Part shown: piece after piece, positions 31,157 to 40,795 of the stretch | How the letters are laid out: every line of letters starts with the position of its first letter | Numbering within the stretch: position 1 is the stretch's first letter | Source of the DNA: a bacterium | GTDB taxonomy: Bacteria; Actinomycetota; Acidimicrobiia; Spongiisociales; ZC4RG35 | Length of the DNA: 41,458 nt | Direction: 5' to 3' | Assembly: GCA_024639335.1 (NCBI GenBank) | Contig: JAHEIN010000008.1 | Coordinates: 1 to 41,458, forward strand | Made by a program: the position numbers and the translations under genes | Notes under the pieces: generated by a model | What the model saw: the letters and a program-made list of their open reading frames with translations, nothing else | Database searches by the model: none | Told to the model about the DNA's origin: nothing

Positions 31157-31162
31157 TACGCT
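31157..31162 (+). promoter_or_regulatory. -10 box TACGCT of lhr (leaderless)
   Basis: TACGCT, six bases (CGCACC), then the ATG at 31169. Confidence 0.6.
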
Positions 31163-31168
31163 CGCACC

Positions 31169-34100
31169 ATGTTGCCGTCACAGTTCATGCCGGCCACGAA
31201 AGCGTGGTTCGAGGCGTCCTTTCCCGCGCCGACCGACGCTCAGGCGCAGGGATGGCAATCCATCTCATCAGGGAACCACACTCTGATCCACGCTCCGACC
31301 GGATCGGGCAAGACACTCGCAGCGTTTCTCTGGACGATCGACCGACTGCTTCACGAGCCGCTCCCGGAGGATCTCGAACGCACCCGCGTCCTGTATGTGT
31401 CACCGATGAAGGCGCTGGCGTATGACATCGACCGCAATCTGCGCGCTCCACTGCTCGGTATCCGGCACGCTTCCGAGCGAATCGGCGGCGACTCCCTCCC
31501 GGAGATCACCACGTTCCTGAGGACCGGGGACACACCCGCGGTCGACCGGCGGCGAATGCAGAAGCATCCGTCGGACATCCTCATCACGACCCCGGAGTCC
31601 CTCTACCTGCTGCTCACGTCACAGGCCCGAGAGACCCTGCGCTCGGTGCGCCATGTGATCTGCGACGAGGTGCATGCCGTTGCAGGCACCAAACGGGGCG
31701 CGCATCTCGCCCTGAGCCTGGAACGGCTGGAGGAACTCACGAGCGTCGAGCCTCAGCGGATCGGCCTTTCGGCCACGCAGCGCCCACTGGAGACGATCGC
31801 GGGCTTCCTGGGCGGCGGGACCATCGAAGGCGACACCTGGACCCCGCGTCCGGTCACGATCGTCGACACTCCCGGCGAACGCGCAATCGATCTCGAGCTG
31901 GTCGTGCCCGTCGAGAACATGGCTGAGCCCGATGAGCCCGATCCGCTCGATCCGGATCGGATCCGCACCAAGTCGATCTGGCCGGCCGTGTACCCGCGGG
32001 TGCTGGACCTGATCGAACACCACAACTCGACCATCGTCTTCGCCAACTCCAGGCGGCTGGCCGAACGGGTGTGCAACGAGCTCAACCACCTGGCGGGTGA
32101 GGAGATCGCCCGCGCCCATCACGGATCGGTGGCACGCGACCAGCGAATCGAGATCGAAGAGGCACTCAAACGCGGGGCACTGAAGGCCGTCGTGGCGACC
32201 AGCTCGCTGGAGTTGGGAATCGACATGGGTGCGGTGGACCTGGTGATCCAGATCGAGGCTCCGATCTCTGTGGCGAGCGGGCTCCAGCGGGTTGGCCGGG
32301 CCGGGCACTCGGTGGGTGAGGTCTCGACTGCGAAGCTGTTCCCCAAATATCGGGGCGACCTCCTGCTTGCGACCGTCCTGGTCGATCGAATGCTGGAACG
32401 CCAGGTCGAGCAGACGAAGATCCCCCGCAATCCGATCGACGTGCTCAGTCAACAGCTGGTGGCATCGGTCGTGATCGAAGATCGGACCGTCGACGACCTC
32501 TTCGACATGACGCGCCGCGCCACGCCTTATCGCGAGCTCTCCCGGTCGGTGTTCGACGCCACGATGGACATGCTCGCCGGCCGCTATCCGTCGGATCTGT
32601 TCTCCGAGCTCCGGCCACGGGTCGTCTGGGATCGGATCGACGGCTCGGTCACGGCGCGTCGCGGTGCTCGTCAACTCGCGGTCGCCAACGCCGGGACAAT
32701 CCCTGATCGCGGCCTGTACCGGGTGGTACTGCCGGAGGGTGGCCGGGTAGGCGAGCTGGACGAGGAAATGGTCTATGAGTCCAGGGTGGGGGACCTGTTC
32801 ATCCTGGGCTCTTCGACGTGGCGAATCGTCGATATCGGGCCGGACATCGTCCAGGTGGTCCCTGCACCCGGAGAGCCCGCAGCCACGATGCCGTTCTGGC
32901 ACGGCGATGCCGTGGGACGCTCCCTCGACACCGGCAAGGCCGTCGGCGCCTTCGTCAGAGAAATCGGGGCGATGACGCCGGAGTCGTCAGAGCGCCGGCT
33001 CATCGAGGAATACCACCTCGACGAGCTGGCTGCGAGAAACCTCATTGCGTATCTCGAGGAGGAGCGAGCAGAGGGCGGGGTCCTCCCGACGGATCAGACT
33101 CTGGTTGTGCAGCGGTTCCGCGATGAGATCGGCGACTGGCGGGTGGTGATTCTCTCCCCGCTCGGTGCCAAGGTCCATGCCCCGTGGGCCATGGCGACCA
33201 CTCAACGGTTGCGTGAGCGGTACGGCACCGATGTCGACGTGATCTGGTCCGACGACGGGATTGCCTTCCGGTTTCCCGACACCGACGACATCCCAGCGAC
33301 CGAAGAGCTCATCCCAGAGCCCGAGGAACTCGAACCGCTCCTCACCGAACACTTGGCGGATTCGGCGATGTTCGCAGCCCGATTCCGGGAAGCCGCAGGC
33401 CGAGCGCTGCTTCTCCCCCGCCGCCGCCCCGGACAGCGGACACCACTCTGGCTCCAGCGGAGAAAGGCCGCCGATCTGCTGAGCGTCGCTCGCCAGTTCG
33501 GGTCGTTCCCGATCATCCTGGAAACCTATCGAGAGATCCTCCAAGACGACTTCGACGTCCCGTCGTTGCGGGAGGTCCTCGCCGACATCAGGTCCCGCCG
33601 GATCCGGGTGGCCGAGATCTCCACCGAGAGCCCCACACCATTCGCATCGTCGCTCCTCTTCGCGTTCGTCGCTGCGTACCTGTACGAGGGCGACACCCCG
33701 CTGGCCGAGCGGCGAGCCGCCGCGCTCACGCTCGACCGAGAGATGCTTCGCGAGCTCCTGGGCGAAGGGGAGCTGCGCGACCTCCTCGATGCAGACCAAC
33801 TGGCCACGCTCGAATTGGAGCTGCAGAGGCTCACCGAGGGGCGGCAGGCGAATGGCGCCGACGGCATCGCCGATCTGTTGGCATTCCTCGGTCCGCTCAG
33901 CACCGACGACATCGAGCTTCGGACCTACGACACCGACGTCGTCGCCGCCTTGGCCGAGTTGACCAGCTCGCGGAGGGTCATCGAGGTGACCATGAAGGGC
34001 GAACGCCGATACGCCGCGGTCGAGGATGCCGGACGGCTCCGTGATGCGCTCGGCATCCAGCCTCCTCCCGGCATCGCCCATGTGTTCCTCGAACCCGTCG

Positions 34101-35542
34101 ACGACCCGTTGGGCGATGTGATCGGTCGCTACGCCCGCACCCATGGCCCCTTCACGACCGAAGCAGCGGCAGGCTCGCTGGGATTGCCGGTCGGCGTCGT
34201 GTCCACGGCGCTCCGACGCCTCGACGAACAGCGCCGTGTGGTGCAGGGCGCGTTCCGCCCCGGCGGGTCCGACCTCGAATGGATCGACTCCGACGTGCTC
34301 CGGACTCTCAAACGACGGTCCCTCAGCGCATTGCGCTCCGAGATCGAGCCCGTCACCGGGGACGCGCTCGGCCGTTTCCTCCCGGTATGGCAAGGTGTTT
34401 CGAATGATCCTCCAACCGGTCGCGGGCCGATGCTGGAGGTCGTGCGACGGCTCCAGGGAGCAGATCTGCCGGCTTCGGTATTGATCAACGACGTGCTCCC
34501 CTCCCGTCATGCGGACGCCGAGACCGTGCTCGATCAATTGATGATCGAGGGAGAACTGGTATGGGCAGGACGGGGCACGCTCGGCGCACGGGACGGCAAG
34601 CTCGCCCTGTACTTCCGGGATCAGCTCCCACTGCTCTGGGTGCCCCCGGTCGGAGACCCACTCGACGATGAGCTTCATCAGGCGATTCGCAACCACCTCG
34701 AAAAACGCGGCGCCAGCTTCTTCAAAGCGATCTACCTGGCGTGCGGCGGTGGCGATGTCGCCGCCGTGCTCGACGCCCTCTGGGATCTGGTGTGGGCCGG
34801 TGAGATCACCAACGACACCTTCGCCCCTGTCCGCGCATTCGGGCTGGCCCGTCGTACGAAGTCATCAGGGCGGCCGACGGTGACTGCGGCCTTCCCGGCC
34901 CATGCCTCGGGCCGCTGGTCGCTCGTGACTGATCTCCTCGAGGATGTCATCGAGCCGCCGTCCGGTACCCAGCAGGCGACGGCATGGACCCACCAGCTGC
35001 TCGATCGTCACGGGATCGTCACGCGCCTGAGCGTCGCCGCAGAAGGACTCCCTGGCGGGTTCACCTCGGTGTATCCGGTACTCCAGCATCTCGAGGAGAC
35101 CGGCAGGGCGCGCCGCGGCTACTTCATCGAGCGCTTGGGCGGTGCACAGTTCGCGCTGCCCGGAGCCGTCGACCGCGTGCGAAGCGCTCCCGAGCACTCG
35201 GTCACCATCCTGGCATCGACCGATCCGGCGAACCCGTACGGTGCGGCGCTCGACTGGCCCGCGATCGAGGACGGTCGGATCGGCCGCATCGCCGGAACGT
35301 ATGTCATCCTCGCCGACGGTCACCTGGTCTGCTATCTCGACAGACGAAAGCTGCGGACCTTCGCGCTCGACCCCGACCACTACACGATGGTTGCCTCGGC
35401 GATCGCCTGGCTCGGAGACCGATCCCGTCGCCTTCGAATCGAGTCGATCGACGGCCAACCACCAGCACAGACCGAGCTGGGGCGAGTGCTCGCCGAGGTC
35501 GGATTTGCGCCGGCGCTGCGCGGCCTGTCGTATCGCTCCTGA
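31169..35542 (+). CDS. lhr: Large ATP-dependent helicase Lhr (1457 aa)
   Basis: A superfamily 2 helicase of DNA repair. The N-terminal motor has PTGSGKTLAAFLW (Walker A), TTPESLYLLLTS, DEVHAV (motif II), GLSATQRPLETIA (motif III) and QRVGRAGHSVG (motif VI). The winged-helix and Lhr-core domains follow (NPIDVLSQQLVA and MTRRATPYRELS). The long C-terminal extension, about 600 residues, is the Lhr-CTD shared with mycobacterial Lhr (about 1500 aa). The start at 31169 (MLPSQFMPATKAWF) is set by the TACGCT box, not the track's 30965. Its TGA shares a base with the nei2 ATG, the same lhr-nei pairing as in Mycobacterium. Confidence 0.95.
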   Translation: MLPSQFMPATKAWFEASFPAPTDAQAQGWQSISSGNHTLIHAPTGSGKTLAAFLWTIDRLLHEPLPEDLERTRVLYVSPMKALAYDIDRNLRAPLLGIRHASERIGGDSLPEITTFLRTGDTPAVDRRRMQKHPSDILITTPESLYLLLTSQARETLRSVRHVICDEVHAVAGTKRGAHLALSLERLEELTSVEPQRIGLSATQRPLETIAGFLGGGTIEGDTWTPRPVTIVDTPGERAIDLELVVPVENMAEPDEPDPLDPDRIRTKSIWPAVYPRVLDLIEHHNSTIVFANSRRLAERVCNELNHLAGEEIARAHHGSVARDQRIEIEEALKRGALKAVVATSSLELGIDMGAVDLVIQIEAPISVASGLQRVGRAGHSVGEVSTAKLFPKYRGDLLLATVLVDRMLERQVEQTKIPRNPIDVLSQQLVASVVIEDRTVDDLFDMTRRATPYRELSRSVFDATMDMLAGRYPSDLFSELRPRVVWDRIDGSVTARRGARQLAVANAGTIPDRGLYRVVLPEGGRVGELDEEMVYESRVGDLFILGSSTWRIVDIGPDIVQVVPAPGEPAATMPFWHGDAVGRSLDTGKAVGAFVREIGAMTPESSERRLIEEYHLDELAARNLIAYLEEERAEGGVLPTDQTLVVQRFRDEIGDWRVVILSPLGAKVHAPWAMATTQRLRERYGTDVDVIWSDDGIAFRFPDTDDIPATEELIPEPEELEPLLTEHLADSAMFAARFREAAGRALLLPRRRPGQRTPLWLQRRKAADLLSVARQFGSFPIILETYREILQDDFDVPSLREVLADIRSRRIRVAEISTESPTPFASSLLFAFVAAYLYEGDTPLAERRAAALTLDREMLRELLGEGELRDLLDADQLATLELELQRLTEGRQANGADGIADLLAFLGPLSTDDIELRTYDTDVVAALAELTSSRRVIEVTMKGERRYAAVEDAGRLRDALGIQPPPGIAHVFLEPVDDPLGDVIGRYARTHGPFTTEAAAGSLGLPVGVVSTALRRLDEQRRVVQGAFRPGGSDLEWIDSDVLRTLKRRSLSALRSEIEPVTGDALGRFLPVWQGVSNDPPTGRGPMLEVVRRLQGADLPASVLINDVLPSRHADAETVLDQLMIEGELVWAGRGTLGARDGKLALYFRDQLPLLWVPPVGDPLDDELHQAIRNHLEKRGASFFKAIYLACGGGDVAAVLDALWDLVWAGEITNDTFAPVRAFGLARRTKSSGRPTVTAAFPAHASGRWSLVTDLLEDVIEPPSGTQQATAWTHQLLDRHGIVTRLSVAAEGLPGGFTSVYPVLQHLEETGRARRGYFIERLGGAQFALPGAVDRVRSAPEHSVTILASTDPANPYGAALDWPAIEDGRIGRIAGTYVILADGHLVCYLDRRKLRTFALDPDHYTMVASAIAWLGDRSRRLRIESIDGQPPAQTELGRVLAEVGFAPALRGLSYRS

Positions 35543-36381
35543 TGCCCGAGGGAGACAGCTACACCCGGGCGGCCGACCGGCTTCGGCCGGTCTTCGTCGA
35601 CGAGAAACTCACCTACGTCGACGGAGCACCGGTCGTGAGGAAGTGGTCCCAGAAGCTCGTCGACCACACGGTCACCGGCATCCGAACCCACGGCAAGCAT
35701 CTGCTGTTCGACGTCGACTCGGGCGTCACGATCCATGTGTGGCTGGGGATGCCCGGCCGGTGGCGTATCCGTGATGGCTCGGGACGAACCGTGGCGGTCG
35801 AATCGGAGCGTCGGCGGGGCGGCCGGGTCAAAGACCCCCGTGGGGCCGCACGGCTCATCCTCGGCACCGATCGGCACGAGGCCACCTGCTATTCGGCTCC
35901 GACGGTCGAGATCGAGCGCACCCGGGTCATCGACCGGCTCATCGACCGGTTGGGGCCTGATGTCCTCGCAGAGAAGTTCGACTGGGAGCTGTTCCGTGAT
36001 CGAACCTCGAAGGTCCAGCCGGGCCGGGCCGTCACAGACGTGCTGTTGGACCAGCGTGTGCTGGCGGGGGTGGGCAACGAGTACAAGAACGAGGTGATGT
36101 TCCTCGAAGGACTCCATCCACTCACGCCGTTCGGCTCGCTGGACCCCGATCGAATCGACGCGCTCGCCGACCGATCACGCCGCCTGATGCTTCCCAACGC
36201 CCACCGCTCGGAACGGGTGACGACAGGTTTCAGAGGTCCGGCGATGGAGTCATGGGTCTTTGAACGCGACGGCAGACCATGCCGCCGATGCCGGACACCA
36301 ATCGTCGCCGAACCCCTCGGCGATCCGTTCCCCAGGATCACCTACTGGTGCCCGACCTGTCAGACGGAGTCGAACAGATAG
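35542..36381 (+). CDS. nei2: Endonuclease VIII-type DNA glycosylase, Nei2-like (279 aa)
   Basis: Begins MPEGDSY with the catalytic Pro2 and Glu3 of the Fpg/Nei family, so it should excise oxidised bases and cut the backbone. The helix-two-turn-helix (LLDQRVLAGVGNEYKNEVMF) and C-terminal zinc finger (CRRC...CPTC) are intact. Asp rather than Leu after PEG and overall similarity point to Nei rather than Fpg. The true start is the ATG at 35542 overlapping the lhr stop (TGATG); the track's upstream 186 codons are a shadow of lhr. Confidence 0.93.
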   Translation: MPEGDSYTRAADRLRPVFVDEKLTYVDGAPVVRKWSQKLVDHTVTGIRTHGKHLLFDVDSGVTIHVWLGMPGRWRIRDGSGRTVAVESERRRGGRVKDPRGAARLILGTDRHEATCYSAPTVEIERTRVIDRLIDRLGPDVLAEKFDWELFRDRTSKVQPGRAVTDVLLDQRVLAGVGNEYKNEVMFLEGLHPLTPFGSLDPDRIDALADRSRRLMLPNAHRSERVTTGFRGPAMESWVFERDGRPCRRCRTPIVAEPLGDPFPRITYWCPTCQTESNR

Positions 36382-36419
36382 ATCGGGCGCCGGTGTCCGA
36401 CGAAGGCAGGCAGACCCTG

Positions 36420-36425
36420 TACCGT
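36420..36425 (+). promoter_or_regulatory. -10 box TACCGT of the DUF4032 gene (leaderless)
   Basis: TACCGT, eight bases (TTCCCGCC), then the ATG at 36434. Confidence 0.55.
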
Positions 36426-36433
36426 TTCCCGCC

Positions 36434-37702
36434 ATGCCGGCAGAGCTGACGATCCGAGCGGGGCATCCCGACTTCCTCGACCTCCCCTGGGACATGTCAC
36501 TTCAGGAGTGGGACCTCGACCACCGCGTCCAGCTCCCGAAGGGCATCTCGCGCCACGAGGTGCGCTTCTTCCAGTACCCCCAGGGCCTCTATGCGATCAA
36601 GGAGCTTCCGACCAGGCCGGCCCACCAGGACTACAGCGTGCTCCGCCAACTCGAGTCGTTCGGGGCTCCGGCGGTCCGACCCGTCGGCCTCGTCGACCGA
36701 CGCTCCTCCGACCCCCACGAAGAGCGCTCTGCCGCCCTCATCACCGCCTACGAGCCATTCTCGTTCAGCTATCGAGAGTTGATCGCCGGCGCCGGTTTTG
36801 GCGGACGCAGGAACCAGCTGCTCGACGCGTTCGCCATGCTGCTGGTCGAGCTCCACGTCGCCGGCGTCTTCTGGGGCGATTGCTCGCTCTCCAACGTGCT
36901 GTACCGGTTCGATGCCGAGGCAATCGAGACGATCATGGTCGACGGCGAGACCGCCACGGTCTACGACGAACTGACCGACGGGCGACGAGCCGAAGACATC
37001 GAGATCATGATCATGAATGTCGCCGGCGGAATGGCGGACATCGCCAGCTCGACAGGGGCCGATCTCGACGAGGCCGACCTCGACCTCGGTGAGGACATCG
37101 CCGAGAGATATCGCGGACTCTGGCACGAAGTCAACCGGGACGACATGATCGGGCCCGAGGAGCGATACCGGATCCAAGAGCGGGTCGAAGCCTTGAACGG
37201 TCTCGGTTTCGACGTCGAAGAGGTCGACCTGATCCCGGTCGACGAGTCCGACTCGAGGCTCCGGGTCAAGGTCAAGGTCGGCGGCAGGACCTTCCACCAG
37301 CGGCGACTCAAGGAATTGACCGGCGTCGACGCACTCGAGCAACAGGCCAGGCAGATCCTGTCCGACCTCCAGTACTTCCAGACGAAGACCGGAAACACGA
37401 CGCCGTCCGGAAAGAACGTCGCCGCCATCCAATGGCGAGTGCAGGAGTTCGAGCCGATGCTGGCACGGTTGCGGAACCTCGACCACGTGCGCGACCCGAT
37501 CCAGACCTACTGCGACCTCCTCTACCACCGCTACACGATGTCACAGGGGTCGGGCTTCGACGTGGGGACGGACGCAGCCTACGACGACTGGCTGGACCGG
37601 GGCCGGCCTGGATACAAGATCACCGAGGACCCCCATGTCGAGATCGCCCGCCCGTTCGCCAACAAGGATCCCGACGACGGAGTCATCCTCGACGCCGAGT
37701 GA
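36434..37702 (+). CDS. DUF4032 protein with a lipopolysaccharide-kinase-like fold (422 aa)
   Basis: The first ~180 residues resemble a small WaaP/RIO-like kinase: YAIKEL (candidate ATP-binding Lys57), LLVELHVAGVFWGDCSLSNVLYR (catalytic-loop Asp149 and Asn154, with Trp in place of the usual His) and IMVDGETA (Asp170 replacing DFG). The C-terminal half, the DUF4032 domain, is acidic and helical (DLDEADLDLGEDIAERYRGL, LEQQARQILSDLQYFQTKTG). Actinobacterial family; substrate unknown. The start follows the TACCGT box. Its TGA abuts the convergent cofH stop with no spacer. Confidence 0.85.
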   Translation: MPAELTIRAGHPDFLDLPWDMSLQEWDLDHRVQLPKGISRHEVRFFQYPQGLYAIKELPTRPAHQDYSVLRQLESFGAPAVRPVGLVDRRSSDPHEERSAALITAYEPFSFSYRELIAGAGFGGRRNQLLDAFAMLLVELHVAGVFWGDCSLSNVLYRFDAEAIETIMVDGETATVYDELTDGRRAEDIEIMIMNVAGGMADIASSTGADLDEADLDLGEDIAERYRGLWHEVNRDDMIGPEERYRIQERVEALNGLGFDVEEVDLIPVDESDSRLRVKVKVGGRTFHQRRLKELTGVDALEQQARQILSDLQYFQTKTGNTTPSGKNVAAIQWRVQEFEPMLARLRNLDHVRDPIQTYCDLLYHRYTMSQGSGFDVGTDAAYDDWLDRGRPGYKITEDPHVEIARPFANKDPDDGVILDAE

Positions 37703-39586
37703 TCACTCCGAGACGAGCGGGAGCGTCCGCTTGGTTGGCCGTCGTGGCTCGGCGCGCTGATAGAGCGTGGTTCGCTCGTAAGGTGTCCGGCCGACCCGTC
37801 CGATCGCCCGTTCGAAATCGTCCGGGCTGACTTCCTGGCCGTGAGACGCACCTGCCGACCGTGTGATGATCTCACCCATCAGCGTTCCTCCCAGGTCGTT
37901 GCAGCCGGCATCGAGCAGCCTGGCTCCGCCATCGAGTCCGAGCTTGACCCAACTCGCCTGGATGTTGTCGATGAGCCCGTCGAAGGCGAGTCTCGCCACC
38001 GCATGGATCAACACGACCTCATCCCATGTGGGGCCCGGCCTCGACCGTCCACGCAGGAAGATCGGCGAGCCCATGTGCACGAACGGCAGCGGCACGAACT
38101 CGGTGAATCCCCCCGTGCGCTGCTGGATCTGCCGGACCACTTCGTAGTGGTTGGCCCACGACCGGGGACCGTCGATGTGGCCGAACATGACCGTTGCCGT
38201 GGCCCTGAGCCCGAGCTCGTGGGCGGTGATCATCACATCGGCCCACTGGGCCGTTCGGATCTTGTCGGGACAGAGGTGCTCCCGGACCCGGTCATCGAGA
38301 ATCTCAGCGGCGGTACCCGGCAACGTTCCGAGGCCTGCCTCGGCGAGCCGTTCGAGAAAGTCTCGAACCGGGATGCCGAGCGTCTCGGCGCCCTGCCACA
38401 CCTCGAGCGGGGTGAAACCATGGATGTGCATCCCAGGCAGGCGCTTCTTGATCCCCTCGACCACACCGACGTAGAAATCACCGGTGAACTCGGGGTGGAT
38501 GCCTCCCTGGAGCGTCACCTCCGTGGCGCCTCGCTGCCAGGCCTCTTCGGCGCGATCGACGACTTCGTCGATGCCCATCAAGTAGGGGTCGCCGCGCAGG
38601 TTCAGACTGCGCGGCCCTTTCGAGAATGCACAGAACCCGCACCGGAAATAGCACATGTTCGTGTAGTTGATGTTCCTGTTGACCACATAGGAGACTTCGT
38701 CGCCATTGGTGCGGCGCCGCAACATGTCCGCTGTCCAGCCGATCGCATCGATCTGGTCTCCCCTGGCTCTGAACAGCGCCTCGAGCTCGTGGCGTGAGGG
38801 TGGCATGCCGGCGAGGGATCGTTCCAGGATCGGCCGCAGATCGCCGGACCCTTCGAGTTGCTCCGGTCCCGAGCCCCCGACCCAGCCCTGATCGCTCCAC
38901 TCCGCCGACAGCCGGCGCTGCGGCACCGGCGGCTCTTCGTCCATGCCCGGCGCCCAGCCGTACCGTGGGCGCGCCGCTCCCGAACCGTCGACCTGACGCA
39001 ACCATGCCGTGAACTGAACGGCGTCGAGCTCCGACCGAACCTCGTCGAGATCCACTCCGATCGGAAGCACAGACCGTTCGACGAGTCTCGTGCCTCCGAG
39101 GGCGTCTCGCAGCTCGCCCAGGCGCTCGGAGTCCCAGTCGCGCAAGACGAGGTCGCCGGCTCCGGCTGCGACGGCAGCGAGCCCCTGCGAAACGTCGTCC
39201 ACGAAGACCGAGATGGTGATGTCGAGTCCGGGGCGAGACATCCTCTGGGCGGCTGCGGCCACACCCGAGCGCGTGGTGCGCAAGAACGCGGCTCGAGTCC
39301 GCACGACCGCATCCATGGTCATGTCCTCGTTGTCCGAATGGACGATCGTCAGCCGCCAGCCGGGAACCTCCCCCAACGCGAGCGCGGCGTCGGGCTCGAG
39401 CACCCATCCGGTGGCGGGCGACTGCGGATTGGATGCAAGGGTCAGCAACCCGGCCGACGCCGCTCGTTCGACCTCCGAGGCATCGGTGGAGCCCACTTCG
39501 AGGGCGGTGGTGCATTCCTTGACTCTGGACTCCACGATCGCATCGGTGATGCGATCGGCAGGTCGAAGTCGGATGAACGTGATCAC
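37703..39586 (-). CDS. cofH: FO synthase subunit 2 (CofH) with an extra N-terminal domain (627 aa)
   Basis: Residues ~245-627 are a complete CofH: radical SAM cysteines in NMCYFRCGFCAFSKG (Cys312, 316, 319), TEVTLQGGIHPEF, HGFTPLEV and MFGHIDGPRSWANH. With CofG it makes the deazaflavin FO of coenzyme F420. The first ~240 residues are not part of normal CofH (about 380 aa). They show alternating strands and helices (GWRLTIVHSD, GLDITISVFVDD, AGDLVLRDWDSERLGELRDAL), suggestive of a partial TIM barrel, with G/C-rich third positions in this frame. The GTG start overlaps the cofG stop as GTGA. In many actinobacteria cofG and cofH are fused as fbiC; here they are split. Confidence 0.9.
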   Translation of the reverse strand: MITFIRLRPADRITDAIVESRVKECTTALEVGSTDASEVERAASAGLLTLASNPQSPATGWVLEPDAALALGEVPGWRLTIVHSDNEDMTMDAVVRTRAAFLRTTRSGVAAAAQRMSRPGLDITISVFVDDVSQGLAAVAAGAGDLVLRDWDSERLGELRDALGGTRLVERSVLPIGVDLDEVRSELDAVQFTAWLRQVDGSGAARPRYGWAPGMDEEPPVPQRRLSAEWSDQGWVGGSGPEQLEGSGDLRPILERSLAGMPPSRHELEALFRARGDQIDAIGWTADMLRRRTNGDEVSYVVNRNINYTNMCYFRCGFCAFSKGPRSLNLRGDPYLMGIDEVVDRAEEAWQRGATEVTLQGGIHPEFTGDFYVGVVEGIKKRLPGMHIHGFTPLEVWQGAETLGIPVRDFLERLAEAGLGTLPGTAAEILDDRVREHLCPDKIRTAQWADVMITAHELGLRATATVMFGHIDGPRSWANHYEVVRQIQQRTGGFTEFVPLPFVHMGSPIFLRGRSRPGPTWDEVVLIHAVARLAFDGLIDNIQASWVKLGLDGGARLLDAGCNDLGGTLMGEIITRSAGASHGQEVSPDDFERAIGRVGRTPYERTTLYQRAEPRRPTKRTLPLVSE

Positions 39587-40719
39587 GGAGAAGCCTCCAT
39601 TTGAGGTGCGAGGGCGAAGCCCCGGTCGTCGGTGGCCGCTGCGACCTTGTCCACGAGACCGCGATCGATCCACGAGTCGTCGATGTATTCGGGGTACACG
39701 GGCAGTCGCGGCTTCAGGTCGAAACCGGCTGAGTTGGTCCGCGAGGTCAGTTCGTCGAGATGCGGCCAGGGAGCTTCGGGGTTGACCCAGTCGATCGTGA
39801 GTGGAGAGACCCCTCCCCAGTCGTTGATGCCGGCATCGAGATAGGTCTCGAAACGTTCGGTGAGGTTCGGCGGGACCTGGAGGTTGACCTCGGCACCCAA
39901 CAACCACCGGGCAACGGCCACCACCCGGGCGAACCACGCCGGGATCGGCTCGGCGTTGCCCCGCATCCGCGTGTCGGCCTTGGCACGGAAGTTCTGGATG
40001 ATCACTTCTTGGATGTGCCCGTAGCGGGCGTGCACCTCGCCAATGGCGAGAATCGAATCGACGATCTCCTCGTTGGTCTCGCCCAGACCGACGAGGATCC
40101 CGGTCGTGAAAGGAATGCGGAGCCGTCCAGCAGTCTCGATCGCCTCCATTCGGACCCCAGGGTCCTTGTCAGGGCACTCGTGGTGTGGCATTCCCGGTTC
40201 CATCAGTCGAGGCGAGATGTTCTCGAGCATCATCCCCATCGACACGTTCGAGGAGCGGAGCGCCGTCATCTCGTCTGCGGTCATCACCCCGGGATTGGCA
40301 TGAGGGAAGAGATCGGTCTCGGCGTTGACGAGCTCGGACATCTCCTCGACGTAGCCGATGGTCGTCGTATGGCCATGAGCGGCCAGGAACTCCCTCGCCT
40401 GACGCCATCGAGCCTCAGGCCGGTCGCCCAGCGTGAACAACGCCTCGGTGCATCTGTGAGCGTCACCGGCCCGAGCCACCGCAAGCACTTCGCCGGGCTC
40501 GAGGTACATACCGCCTGCTCCCGGCGGTTTGGCGAAGGTGCAATACGTGCAGGTGTCCCGGCACAGCGTGGTCAGTGGGATGAAGACCTTCCGGCTGTAC
40601 GTGACGACACGGCCATGACCTTCGTCTCTGAGGCGGGCCGCCTCACCGAGCAGAGCCGCCGTGTCGACGGCACCATCGAGGTAGGCCACCGCAAGCTCAC
40701 GATCGGGTGCAGGATGCAT
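39583..40719 (-). CDS. cofG: FO synthase subunit 1 (CofG, 378 aa)
   Basis: A radical SAM enzyme with the cluster motif CRDTCTYCTF (Cys53, 57, 60). Other family segments are GYVEEMSELVNAETDLFPHANPGVM, SMGMMLENISPRL, PFTTGILVGLGET and IIQNFRAKADTRM. It catalyses the second half of FO formation after CofH. Length fits stand-alone CofG. The ATG at 40719 follows a TACCGT box. Gene order cofG-cofH mirrors the domain order of FbiC. Confidence 0.95.
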   Translation of the reverse strand: MHPAPDRELAVAYLDGAVDTAALLGEAARLRDEGHGRVVTYSRKVFIPLTTLCRDTCTYCTFAKPPGAGGMYLEPGEVLAVARAGDAHRCTEALFTLGDRPEARWRQAREFLAAHGHTTTIGYVEEMSELVNAETDLFPHANPGVMTADEMTALRSSNVSMGMMLENISPRLMEPGMPHHECPDKDPGVRMEAIETAGRLRIPFTTGILVGLGETNEEIVDSILAIGEVHARYGHIQEVIIQNFRAKADTRMRGNAEPIPAWFARVVAVARWLLGAEVNLQVPPNLTERFETYLDAGINDWGGVSPLTIDWVNPEAPWPHLDELTSRTNSAGFDLKPRLPVYPEYIDDSWIDRGLVDKVAAATDDRGFALAPQMEASP

Positions 40720-40725
40720 GCCGAT

Positions 40726-40731
40726 ACGGTA
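40726..40731 (-). promoter_or_regulatory. -10 box TACCGT of the cofG-cofH operon (leaderless)
   Basis: TACCGT, six bases (ATCGGC), then the ATG at 40719. Confidence 0.55.
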
Positions 40732-40795
40732 CCCGGTTCCCGGTTCTCGGTCCGCTCGCTACGCCGAGGCGTCCAGGACGTGAGACGTGTGACGC

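Noticed and set aside
34984-35541. Extended N-terminus for Nei2 from the track ORF
   Set aside because: The enzyme needs Pro2/Glu3 directly after the start Met, so translation must begin at 35542.
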